Origin: Schistocephalus solidus
Taxonomy: Eukaryota > Platyhelminthes > Cestoda > Diphyllobothriidea > Diphyllobothriidae
Direction of reading: 5' to 3'
DNA length: 64,000 nucleotides
Assembly (NCBI GenBank): GCA_017591395.1
Contig: WEDG01011416.1
Coordinates: 1-64,000 of the forward strand
Below are positions 21,683-30,999 of this stretch, in pieces. Under the pieces are notes generated by a model. It was not told the DNA's origin. It searched no databases and saw only the letters and a list, made by a program, of their open reading frames with translations. Within the stretch, counting starts at the first letter, position 1. Each line of letters begins with the position of its first letter. The position numbers and the translations under genes were made by a program.

Positions 21683-22079
21683 TGTGGGGACAGGGTGGTA
21701 ACAAGTGCCACACTCTCTCCTCCTTCAGCCTCTTGAGCTTGGTGGCAGGACAGAGTCGAGGCGACTGGAGGCGGTATCTGGTGTAGTGACCTACAAAGTT
21801 CAAATGCCCGTCTTCGCGCACCACATACGACCTTTTCGGCAGACGGAAAACTGGGTTTTCACAGCAACAAGGGACGGCTCGTATAGCATCTGCTTGGGAG
21901 TGCTATATGTGCCATTGCGGCCTGAGTCTCTGTTCAGAGAGACCCGAATTGTTCAGTCAGGTAGACAGCCTTCCAAGCCCAACAGTTAACATTCATTTAA
22001 TTCCAAAATTCTCCCAATCGAGCTACGAGTTCACTGCACTTTGAGTGAAATCGGAAGCCGTGAGTTAAGTTACTGTGGG

Positions 22080-22250
22080 ATAGCCGAGTTCCAGGAAGCA
22101 GTTCAGAGAAAGAAGATGTGATCGTTTTAGATTCCCACTCGAGCCCATCCTCATCTGTAACTGTCTTTGATAATGGATTTGAATGAGAAGCCGAAACGTC
22201 CACCCAATAAACTTCTTATTTTAATCATCGCATTTTCTTCCTTACGGTGG
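22080..22250. mobile_element. PLE end with two inverted hammerhead-like motifs
   Basis: Minus-strand motif 22121-22154: ATGAGGA, T, GGGCTC..GAATCT, AAAAC. Plus-strand motif 22167-22200: TTGATAA, T, GGATTT..GAAGCC, GAAAC, GTC, then CCAATAAACTTC. They are head to head, 12 bases apart. Flanks also match PLE ends (CTGAACTGCTTCCTGGAACT on -). Both cores are decayed. Confidence 0.5.
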
Positions 22251-22539
22251 TATATTTTGTAAGAACGTATACGGATTCCGAAATACGAAGGACTTTTGCT
22301 AAACTTTTCTGACCGCGGCCAAACGTCCAACCCTTCCAGGCGATGTCGATAGGTTAGATAGCATCTTTGTTTTAAACAGTGCCTGCTCTTCGACCGACTG
22401 GGCACTGCTACCAGAATTCGTCCTTCGACGCTTACTCTTCTTGTATAATGCTTCTGCTAGGCTCCACTATCATCCTTCATCCTAACTGAAACCTGAACTA
22501 TTCGACCGTTCGACCGTTGATGTGCACCGTGCGCCCACA

Positions 22540-22720
22540 GCATGGTGAGTGCAGGGACGGTGGATTAGGTGACTTGCACAGTATCTATTACACTCTCATT
22601 TTTCTCCCACCTGCTCCCGCGGTCTAGAAGACCGGATGTGGGAGAAGGTGCAGCGCGAGACTGTACCTAGGCGTGCTGCTACCATATCCCCATGTTCCAA
22701 GAGATACTGGGGTGAGCCCT
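22540..22720 (-). repeat. Family 2 repeat fragment
   Basis: CCCACCTGCTCCCGCGGTCT, then AGAAGACCGGATGTGGGAGA and AGGTGCAGCGCGAG..CCTAGGCGTGCTGC correspond to the 40250-40400 copy, including the final ACACC..CCATGTTC-like end. Minus orientation. Confidence 0.6.
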
Positions 22721-22879
22721 TGCAGACCGGCTCGGTATCTTAGAGTAGACTAACGCCGTCCTCTGGTTTCAAATTTCACCAGCAGGCGGTCAAATATTCA
22801 GATGCCTAGTGAACGAGGGAGCGCTGTTAAAATTGTACCAGTAAAGACAGGGGAATTAAATAACTAATTTTTCAGTCAT

Positions 22880-23380
22880 ATTAACACCTATTGCCGTCCC
22901 TCAGGTCTATCTAGCGGAAGCTGATGAGAATAAGCCCAGAACACCTGCAGTCTCATTTTTCTCGTTTGGTTCTCTGACCAAAACCTTTCTGGTGCCTCGA
23001 TAACTTGCAAACCCGTCTCCATTGAATATATTTTTTTAATTCTTCGAGGCCTCAAGACCTCGGGGCTGCTTGTTGGAACGGCACCCATCGATGGTCGTTT
23101 TGAATAGCACTTCTTCAGATAGTAGCCTTAAAATTTGTCCGTTAGATTCGGTAGGAAATGCTTTCGAGAAACGGGAAAAGTTCTTCCAGCAAAGCAAGCT
23201 CCACACTGCCCCGTCGCACAGTCAACTACCTTCGTGTATGCGCGATCCCAGCATGCACTCAGTTTGACCTGCATATTTACAAGAACAGTTATGCATGGGA
23301 TGCGATACACTATCACTGATTGCTCTCTGGGGCTTAATCGGTCTTTGATTTTTCTCACCTCTCAGAAGCCTATACCCTAA
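22880..23380 (-). mobile_element. PLE GIY-YIG fragment
   Basis: On -, 23290-23358 encodes RKIKDRLSPREQSVIVYRIP and C, the lead-in and first strand of GIY-YIG. After a one-base shift near 23290 the frame continues NCSCKYAGQTECMLGSRIHE, with the second Cys pair and the YAGQTE block (usually YIGQTGR). Same PLE family as 26235-26690 and 27770-28130. Confidence 0.75.
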
Positions 23381-24369
23381 CCCTCACATTACTGCAGTGA
23401 CGTCCGCTGTCCTATTTTACAACAAGACTCTGGCGCGATGACAGTTCACCATTTCAAGACGTATTTTTCCAGAGCAGACTGTGATGGAAAACGACGCTTA
23501 GAGCCCAAAAACCACTAGCAACAATTCCAATCCATGTGAAGACTATTTTTTTGAGGGAAATTAATGCGTAGACCCTTTTCCAGCGTTTTTCAAATCGCTG
23601 TCAAAAGAATGCAAACTGACGAAACGTGTGCATGTGTGTTTTGATGCCTAAACTCTGCAGCGAAAATGGGGTAAACACCATAAGTAAGTCCGGTCCCTTG
23701 TCGAATGAGGGACCGGGTACGGCAACGCCTGTGTGAATTCCACGACCGGGTTTTTTAAATCGAGTTGCCATTTTTTCTCATTCATGCGCATTTGAATTTC
23801 CTAATATGTACATAGGCTAGCCCATTTTGCTCAATTAGATACTGCTAGTTACCATTCTTTGTTTATTTTAACTAAAATTATCAGGTCCTTTTCACACGAC
23901 GCCAGCACGCACCCCTGCGGGTCCGGGCTTTTAGTTAGTACCTGTTATTTGAGTGTACGCTGTACTTTGAAAGTAGCATTTCAAAATTTTCAGAAAAAGG
24001 GCCTCAATTTACCGAGGCTAAAATTAGCATGCAAAGGAGATAGAACTGGAACAAAACAGAAGATATATAGTAACAGAAAGCTATAATTGTCGGCGTTGTG
24101 GACGGTCGTCCGTGAATGCGTTGCAAAAATTGCCCCAGCTTTTCTTAAAAACGGTGCAGGCCTTGTTTTCAAATGACCTAATCGTAGTTAAGATAAACGA
24201 AGTGTGGGGTAAATAGCAGTATCAAATGATAAAAATGGGCTTGCGTATGGACATATAGGGGAAAATTCGCGTGCGAGTGGAGGAGTTAAAAGTAGCTGCT
24301 CAAATTCAAAAAGCCCACCCGATCTCAGTATGATAAATAATAAGGTAGTGCATGCTATTGATTGCCTGT

Positions 24370-24640
24370 TTATGGTTTGTGAATATTACGTGGTTATTCC
24401 GTAATAGCTGATGGATGTCAGGTCAACTAGTTATCTCAACTTTCGGGCCCAGCCTGAATAGTTCTGTTCCGAATGATTTACTCCAAGTTGGCGGATTAAT
24501 TTACTTCGAAAAGTAAAAAAACACAGGAACTTCGGTACTACGTAAAAAATGCGTTCAAAGCCTCTTGGGACTAACTCACGAACTTGACATCAAAAGAACG
24601 ATTTGATAGCACTCAATGCACTTGTGAAGGCAGGTGAAAA
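24370..24640 (+). repeat. Unclassified repeat, copy 1 (pair with 29100-29340)
   Basis: GAATATTACGTGGTTATTCC and AGCTGATGGATGTCAGGTC correspond to GAATACTATGTGATTATTCC and CTGATGACGGATGGTC at 29128-29185; both then contain CAGCCTGAATA. The present copy continues into a lone arm of the foldback of 3089-3208 at 24471-24525. Non-coding, class unknown. Confidence 0.5.
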
Positions 24641-24924
24641 AAAATTGGCGTATGACCTTTAAAACGGCCCGTTTCCCTACTTAAAACCAAAAAAAAATGT
24701 TGTCACCGATATAACTGAGGAGTTTGAGTAGGCCCTGTGACTTATAGTCGACTAGTCGTCTTCATTATCAGTCTGACCGTTTACTTACCTCATTCTAGGA
24801 CATAAACGCCCAAAAATTAGCTTAACAACAATCGCGTTGCCCGTCTCCTAAGTGCCCGATTCAGTCGCACAAGTTGGTTCTTTCCAGTATTCAGCGTGAC
24901 CTAACTTCGGGAAAAGGCGCTTTC

Positions 24925-25012
24925 CGACTCTTTTTTCCTTTTCCTTTTTCCTTTTTTGTCCTTTTTCCATTTTCTACCTTTTCCTTTCCTTTTTTCCTTT
25001 TCCTTTTTCTGA
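24925..25012 (+). repeat. 88-bp pure pyrimidine tract
   Basis: Nearly unbroken run of CTTTT, CCTTTTT and TTTTCC units, only interrupted by single G or A bases. Such mirror-like polypyrimidine tracts can form triplex DNA. It directly precedes a CpG-rich stretch. Confidence 0.85.
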
Positions 25013-25019
25013 CCACAGC

Positions 25020-25410
25020 GAGCTTCCGTTGGCTCCGTCTTCATGGCTTCGGTCATGCCAGCACAGTCGCGAAATCGGCTCTGGGCGAAGACGCCACTGG
25101 CAGCCTGTACCCTCAATTGTTACTGCAGCAAGTATACCAGGGCGGACCTAGTAAACGCGGCGGAAAGCGAAGGCAACTCGCGAGGCGTGTGCGCACGTGC
25201 GTGCGTGAGCGCTAGTTCAGCCAATTAGCGTGCAGTGTTAATGCTAGTCGCAGGGTGTCATTGTCGCAAGTAGGCGAGTTGCCGCTATCGCGAACGGGCC
25301 TGGACACGAGCGAGCGTGTATCCTCGAAAGTGCACTTGCGTGCTTTTACACCCAGCCGGAGGCAAAACAAATCTACCTGCAGAAGTCAAATTTTCCGGTT
25401 TCAGCGAAAA
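25020..25410. other. CpG-rich stretch without recognised gene
   Basis: Raised GC and many CpG (GAGGCGTGTGCGCACGTGCG, GAGCGAGCG) plus a CCAAT word near 25220. Open frames run through but resemble no known protein and look compositional. It could be a promoter-type island or repeat sequence; transcript data are lacking. Confidence 0.35.
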
Positions 25411-26234
25411 GTGCTGTCCAGTCACCGTGATGCGATCATTTTAAAAGAATGTGACCGTTATGGTGTCTAGGCCTAGGTTGGTTTCTGTACATTGGTCTCA
25501 TTACGTGTCTGGCATCTTGCCAGGGATTTTTCGCCAAGCTGACCTACGAGGTGAGATATGAGGAGAGTCATGCAGACCAACTTGCCGAAGACTAGATTAG
25601 AGTAAAGCTGGCGATCAACCTCTTCAAGAAGTCGGTCAACGAATTTCCTGGCCATTGTAGAGCTTATTCCTACAGCGGCACCTATTAGAAAGGGAATGAG
25701 AAATACCAGCAGCAGAGGCGAATGTGTTTCAGACAGGTCTTAAAATGAAAATATTTTTTTAGTAAAACGGAAAACTGGAAATTACTCGACTGGGAGCCGG
25801 GGGATTCAAGGGGGATGGATGTATCGACTGTAGTATAAAAGTTTCTACATCTTGTCAAAAATATATTCAACACGAAATGAGCATAAGAGTCTGGGAAACA
25901 GGGTAACGCGCTGGTAATATGGAACTTTATAGAAAAGGATGTCGAAGGAAGTAGTTTCTGACCATTGCGTGTAAGATCATTTTCTGATTATCACAGCGAG
26001 GTATGATCCACTCCCCACCCATAACGCTCCTTCCCCCCCCCCACCCCCAAATGAAGGAGACGGGGGTTATTATCGTTTCTGCGCAGACTGCCGGCGTCAG
26101 AATTTTGAGCATCTGAGCATTGAGTGGCTCACCGTATATCATCAATATGAGGTGAAAAACGAGATGAGAAGGTAAGATTACACCTTGAAGTACTCCACAG
26201 TCATTGTGATAACAGGTAGAGATACGGATGTGAG

Positions 26235-26690
26235 ACGCAAACATCTGAGTTCGGAAAAAATAAATAATCGCATCACATGTCTAAACTGTTCTTTTAACTA
26301 CACGTATCAGACTTAAACGCATGCTTGGATCATGCATATATGAGCATAAGCTGGCTGTGCGATGGGCCGACGAATAATGGCAAGTGGCTGCCCACACCTA
26401 CGAAATAAGTCATGAGTTCGACTTCGCGACCTTCAATTTAATCACCCACGCTGGCAACAAGATGAACGGAGAATTGATTGAATCCTGGTCCTCAGACGGG
26501 AGCTCACTCAATCGACGTATCGATCTGTTACCGTCGTACAGAGTCCTGCGCAGTCTTCCGACTTGCGTCCTTGATCAGTTATTGATTTGTATCCCCTATA
26601 AGTGTGGTCTTTTTCTGTAGTTGTTACTACCTCTGGCGATGGACGTCTGCAAGTGTTTGAATATTCCTTGATGAATGCTCATCACATTCT
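26235..26690 (+). mobile_element. PLE GIY-YIG fragment and 3' tail
   Basis: 26250-26370 encodes pieces of NRITCLNCSFNYT.QT and, in another frame, the E(H)KLAV..W block of GIY-YIG. From 26384 one frame reads AAHTYEISHEFDFATFNLIT, then ELIESWSSDGSSLNRRIDLL and PSYRVLRSL, the conserved PLE C terminus. The tail (CCCCTATAAGTGTGG, CTGGCGATGGACGTCTGC) is the family II ribozyme-like end at 26633-26666. Stops near 26330 break it. Confidence 0.78.
26633..26666 (+). ncRNA. Hammerhead-like motif, PLE family II, decayed
   Basis: CTGGCGA replaces CTGACGA; GGACGTC, loop TGCA, AGTGTTT, then GAATATTC in place of GAAAGCTC. Recognisable only by alignment with 11533-11566 and 27998-28031; stem II is mostly lost. 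Confidence 0.35.
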
Positions 26691-26754
26691 TCCTTGAGGC
26701 CCACTCTCGAGCCCCGCCAGCAGCCACACAACGGCTAGTAGTACTATAAGGGGG

Positions 26755-26925
26755 AGATTAACAAGGCCAACAAAGACAAGGGTGACTTAAAAGGCCATTT
26801 CTTGTTCATTAGCCGTCCTCAGCCAGTCCTACTCAACCGCAGGTGGTGCCCCAACCCGAGGCTCGAACCCGCGACCTTTTGCTCAGAAGTTCAACGTTCT
26901 AACCATTGAACCACAGACTCGTTCA
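26755..26925 (-). mobile_element. tRNA-headed SINE copy with best Pol III boxes
   Basis: On -, box A-like TGGTTCAATGG (26903-26913 complement) and box B-like GGGTTCGAGCC (26860-26870 complement) match the RNA polymerase III consensus. The head reads AGAACGTTGAACTTCTGAGC, then AAAAGGTCGCG. The body and tail continue to AAATGGCC and CCCTTGTCTTTGTTGGC. It is the left, inverted arm of a pair with 27035-27215. Confidence 0.82.
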
Positions 26926-27034
26926 CTTGCAGCTCTCTCTCCCTCGATCCCCCGTCAGCAGAAGGGGACGAGTGAGTTCCATTTAGCGATCGGTGAGCAT
27001 TCATCAACGAATGTCAATATCCCGATCCAAACTG

Positions 27035-27215
27035 GCAAGACAACCAGCCCATGGCTCAATGGTAAGAGCATTAGACTTCCGATAAACGGGTCACGGCTTT
27101 GAGCCTCGGGTGGGCATTGATTGAGGCTAAGGATGACTGGCTGCTGACGACTAATGAGCCAGAAATGGCCATTCCAATATCCCTTGTCTTTGACGGTGTT
27201 GTTCACCTTTTGAAT
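27035..27215 (+). mobile_element. tRNA-headed SINE copy, right arm of inverted pair
   Basis: AAACTGGCAAGACAAC, then box A TGGCTCAATGG, box B-like GGCTTTGAGCC, then the body CTGACGACTAATGAGCCAGA and tail CCATTCCAATATCCCTTGTC. A perfect box A but a mutated box B suggest it is no longer transcribed. A PLE tail abuts its 3' end. Confidence 0.8.
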
Positions 27216-27330
27216 ACTCAGATTAATAAATACACCCTTGCAATGCTCGAACAGTCTTCTTTACTCTCGAACAGCCTGGACCTCGAACCTTCGCATCCAT
27301 TCCAGCGAACTAATTTGTGGTGTCCCCTTC
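27203..27330 (+). mobile_element. PLE 3' tail fragment
   Basis: TTTTGAATACTCAGATTAAT followed by AAATACACC and GCTCGAACAGTCTTCTT correspond to the family II tail TTCGAAAGCTCAGATGAATA of 5943-5964 and its downstream part. The 5' strand of the ribozyme-like motif is missing. Confidence 0.6.
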
Positions 27331-27769
27331 TCCAGCGCCCTTCCTTCAGTCGATAGCCGTGACAACTGTACTAATTTGCCAATCTGCAGACGCCCCGCTA
27401 ACGCATTGCTACCTCTCAGGCTTGACTTAAGCTGAGTCATGGCTGCGTCTATGCTATGCTATCTTTCGAGCGTCGGCCGGTGTGTTTTGTCACCTTTGAT
27501 CCCCCAACCCATCACTTGAAACCACTATTCGCATGTCCAGTCGCTCCCTCAGGATGACCCTGGACATGTGACAAGCGCGTAACCAACACACGACTGCGCA
27601 TATGCTTCCGAAAGGACATTTTGTTCTGTCACACAAGCAAACCGGCCTTCTCACGGCAACCTGCATCGAATAAACCCATCCTCATAGCCCATAGACTTCT
27701 CATCTTAAACAGAACGAATTTAGTGTTTACGATGAAAGTCGATCTCACATCCTTGACCGCCACAGATTT

Positions 27770-28130
27770 ATGGTCGTAAGATCCGACAAACTGAGTTTGG
27801 AAAAATCAGTAATCGCATTCCACGCCTAAACTATCCTTGTTACTACGCCGGTCAGACTGAACACATGCTCGGAGCACGCCTAACCAAATATAAGCTGGGT
27901 ATATGACGGGGCCAGTCACCCCGAAACTTGCGTTGCTGATCGTTGACGGGCTTTGCCACCCTATAAATGAAGCCTTTTTCTGTTGTTGCTAATATCTCTG
28001 ACGATGGACTCCTTCACCAGTTCAAAAGCTCAGAGTAATAAGCAACGTGCTACGGTGCTCGATCAGTCTTATTCTTCTTTACAAACACCTGCAACTCGAA
28101 CCTTCCTATCCATTCGAGAGTAGTAATCTG
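27770..28130 (+). mobile_element. PLE GIY-YIG fragment and 3' tail
   Basis: 27800-27900 encodes NRIPRLNYPCYYAGQTEHML and then GARLTKYKLGI, the GIY-YIG start (second Cys pair half lost). A large deletion then leads to CTATAAATGAAGCC and the 3' tail with the hammerhead-like motif 27998-28031 and CTCGATCAGTCTTATTCTTC. Confidence 0.72.
27998..28031 (+). ncRNA. Hammerhead-like motif, PLE family II, intact core strand
   Basis: CTGACGA, T, GGACTCC / CCAGTTC with loop TTCA (outer pairs form, inner ones broken), then AAAAGCTC. The core strand is intact; GAAA is AAAA. Confidence 0.45.
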
Positions 28131-29095
28131 TAGACCAAGGGACAATCTTTTCGGGGAATACACGCTCAGATAATTTCCTGAGGAGACGGTGGTGTGGAGT
28201 ATGACTGAAATGCACATATGTACGCGCGGCAACCCTTTTAGAGGTTTCTTACAACAGTGGGGATCACTAGCACAGCCGCATTCCAGACATTGCGTTTGGC
28301 TTTTTATGGGAAAAGTAGGGGTTCTGAGAATGTTAACGAGGGTGGCGCGGTAGTGACTAGGACAATTCATTCTCGAAGCTTCATATGAATTACTTTACCA
28401 GCAAAGGAGGAGGAGAGCGATCTTGACAGCAGGCTGATCAACAGGTCCTTGGGTTTGTTAAAAGGGCGAATAAAAATGAGGAGTTTAAAAAATGCTAGCA
28501 GAGGTCTAAAGGAGATTGGAGAGATGCCAGTCGGTTAAACGGCCGCGGACATTAATCCTGAAGATCAGATTATTGGGGCCGCTAAGGGGTCGCGTGAACA
28601 AAAGGAAAACAATAATCACTACCGAACTTTAGCTGAAAACAGTAAGTGCCAGCGCAGTTCCCTATTTTGTGGGACTTTTAGGTTTTTCTACATCTCCTCA
28701 AACGAAAATTAGTAAAATTAAACGCGAAAATGGGAAGGAAATATAGTTTTTTTGAAGACAGGGACTAGGAAGCCCCACCACCGATAATACAGATGGTCTG
28801 GCACAATGTTCGAGAAACTGTGAATATTATCGATTCATAGTGCTAACCTTAACCAAAACCATGCATTGACGGTTCGCAATCGTCCTGGACGTCAGATTGA
28901 GGCTCCGGAGTATGGGGAGAGTTCCTATTCCCGTGTCTTGTCAAAACGGGACTTTCCACGCGAAGATTTTCCAGCATTATTAAATGATTGACGTCTTGCA
29001 GGCCGTCACGGAAGGAATAATTGTAGAAGAGTTTCTGTCAGGCGCCTAAGAAGCCTTAGGCTGGTAAAAACATCCTCTAGGCCAGACAACAATGA
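28130..29095. other. No gene recognised
   Basis: About 960 bases with frequent stops in all frames, no domain and no clear repeat. A few GCTAACCTTAACCAAAACC words near 28840 resemble the CCCTAA-like block at 7430. CGCGTGAAC and poly-purine stretches are unremarkable. Confidence 0.4.
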
Positions 29096-29099
29096 TTCA

Positions 29100-29340
29100 A
29101 TGAGGATTTACGTATTACGGCAGAATTTGAATACTATGTGATTATTCCACCGAATCTGATGACGGATGGTCTATCATCATTTGTAAGACACTTCAGACCA
29201 GATTGTTCGCAATGCATACACTTTACGAGAGACGCAAGCCAGCCTGAATACGCTTATAAACACTAACTTTTAGTGGTTTTTTTTCTGTAGGGACACTTTT
29301 CTGAAACTTCTATAAAGCCAAGAAGGCATTATAGTTTTCT
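29100..29340 (+). repeat. Unclassified repeat, copy 2 (pair with 24370-24640)
   Basis: Shares GAATACTATGTGATTATTCC, GATGACGGATGGTC and AGCCAGCCTGAATA with copy 1 in the same order and orientation. It ends near a TTAGTGGTTTTTTTTCTG stretch. No protein signature. Confidence 0.5.
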
Positions 29341-29589
29341 CCGCACGACTTCACTTTTGAAATGTTTGAAAAAATCTGCGTTACGTGCGCCTTTGGTTGC
29401 AGAAGATGCTCCTCTAGCCCTGTCTCGCATACAATGCAGTGAACATGTAGCTATAACCGGTAATATACCCGCTTTCTCGGTATGATAAGGTGTACTGGAG
29501 GGGCGTCAATGCACTTGCTTAGATGCCTACACAGGCCTAAATAGTCGACCGCTTGCAGGACACACTCAGAGGAGGTTGTACCCTGGCGA

Positions 29590-29950
29590 CTCGTGTTGAC
29601 ATTACTGCCGGTGGTTAAGCTCTGCCTGACAGCATTTTTCGTGGCTGGCTGCGCGACCACAGCCGACCGCTGTTTCGGCTGTTGCGCGACCTGCGGCACG
29701 GCCACGACAAAGGTGCCTACGTGACCGGGCCTGCAGCGACGTGGGCCGAGCAGCCAATGGCGTGCGCGAGCTCTCTTCACCGCGCGCGCGTGAAGTCCAC
29801 TCAGTGTGGCGTTTTGCCGCGTCACGCTCTGGCGCGTCGATAGAGGGCTTTGTCGTCGCTTCGTGTCGTCCTTGCACGTCCGGTCGTCTCTGCTGCTGTT
29901 GTGGTCGTGGTGGTGCGGCGAATACTTATCAGCCCGAACTAACTGTGACC
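29590..29950. other. CpG-rich island with 184-codon open frame on minus strand
   Basis: Dense CpG (CACCGCGCGCGCGTGAAG, GCGTCACGCTCTGGCGCGTC) and a CCAAT word at 29754. A 184-codon frame on - (29451-30005) spans it, the longest outside transposons, but it is rich in R, A, S and T with no domain, has a competing frame and shows no splice logic. I read it as a compositional ORF in a promoter-like or repeat-derived island. Confidence 0.4.
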
Positions 29951-30429
29951 AGAATTTGAGACAGCCGAGAGGAAAAATAAGCTTGCATACAGGAAATTTG
30001 GTCATTCGGGCAGCGGTAACAAGGAATTATTTGAAAGATTGCCGAAAACCCTACCATGGCCTATTTTCTGCAATACCTAGAATCATGTTACGCTCGGAAT
30101 TGTTTTTATGATCCCACCCCACCAGGACGCAGGAATACGAAATCTCCCCCCAACCCCTCCCCACATAAGAAAGATGGCCTTGAGCTGAATTCCAGACATG
30201 GTAAATATAAGCAGAGTAGCATTTTACCGAAAAAAACGATGGTTACTCGCATGGCCCTTTATGGCTTTTTAGGTGTCATCAACCAGCCCTACCGAACGCC
30301 AGGTTTTAACAGTCACTGCACCCAAGACTATCGCAGTTGCTAAAGTTATTCAAGAAGAACCTAACCGCCACGACTTTCAGGCCCGGTTCCGACGAAGAAG
30401 AGAAGAAGTGAGACACCAGTTGGGAGGAT

Positions 30430-30890
30430 AGTGTATTCTGTACAGAACTATCAGAGGAGGGGTTGGAAAAAGTTGGCAGCCGGACGAAGGCATGTCCGGC
30501 CGCGAGGGCACGTCCCCAAGTGTGAGACCGTGCGGTGTCGTCACAGGGCGCCCAGCGATGTCATGTGTGAGTCAGCCTTGAGGATGGGCCAGATTGGACA
30601 GCCGGGATTGGCGAGGAGCAGAAAGCCACTGGCGCGCACGCACATTTAGCCGCGAGAGGTTCAGCTTTATAACATGTGCACGGTGTTGGGTCACTACAAT
30701 CCTAGCCCCTACCGTCCCTAATGGGAAGAGCAGAGATGGGGCACAAATTGGATGTTTTATTCTGTAGAGAACTATTGGAGAAAAGTTTGGTAGAAGTGGG
30801 CAGACGGACAAGGGCACACGTACGGTGCCGTGAGAGCGGACAGCTGCAGGGCTGTCAGACAAGATCAATTTGAGAGCCTAGACGTGTGTC
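30430..30890 (+). repeat. Two-copy tandem repeat, period about 330 bp
   Basis: TTCTGTACAGAACTATCAGA (30435 onward), then GGTTGGAAAAAGTTGGCAGC, recurs as TTCTGTAGAGAACTATTGGA (30762 onward), then GTTTGGTAGAAGTGGGCAGA; both then run into a GGCAC..GAGCG CpG-rich part. Identity is roughly 70 percent by eye. Confidence 0.55.
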
Positions 30891-30999
30891 GTGGAGAATT
30901 TCGGTAGTTAATAACGTCTGCAGCCTCAGTGTGGTCACTGTGGATTGAAAACAATACGGGCGCAGTCAGTTTCCGGGGGGCGCAAGACCGCACGTGATA

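Noticed and set aside
24874..25215. 113-codon open frame on plus strand
   Set aside because: First half is translation of the pyrimidine tract (Phe/Leu/Ser/Pro), second half CpG-rich; no motif.
26850..26925. Possible tRNA gene on minus strand
   Set aside because: Boxes A and B match, but no full cloverleaf with acceptor stem forms and the body continues into the SINE shared by other copies.
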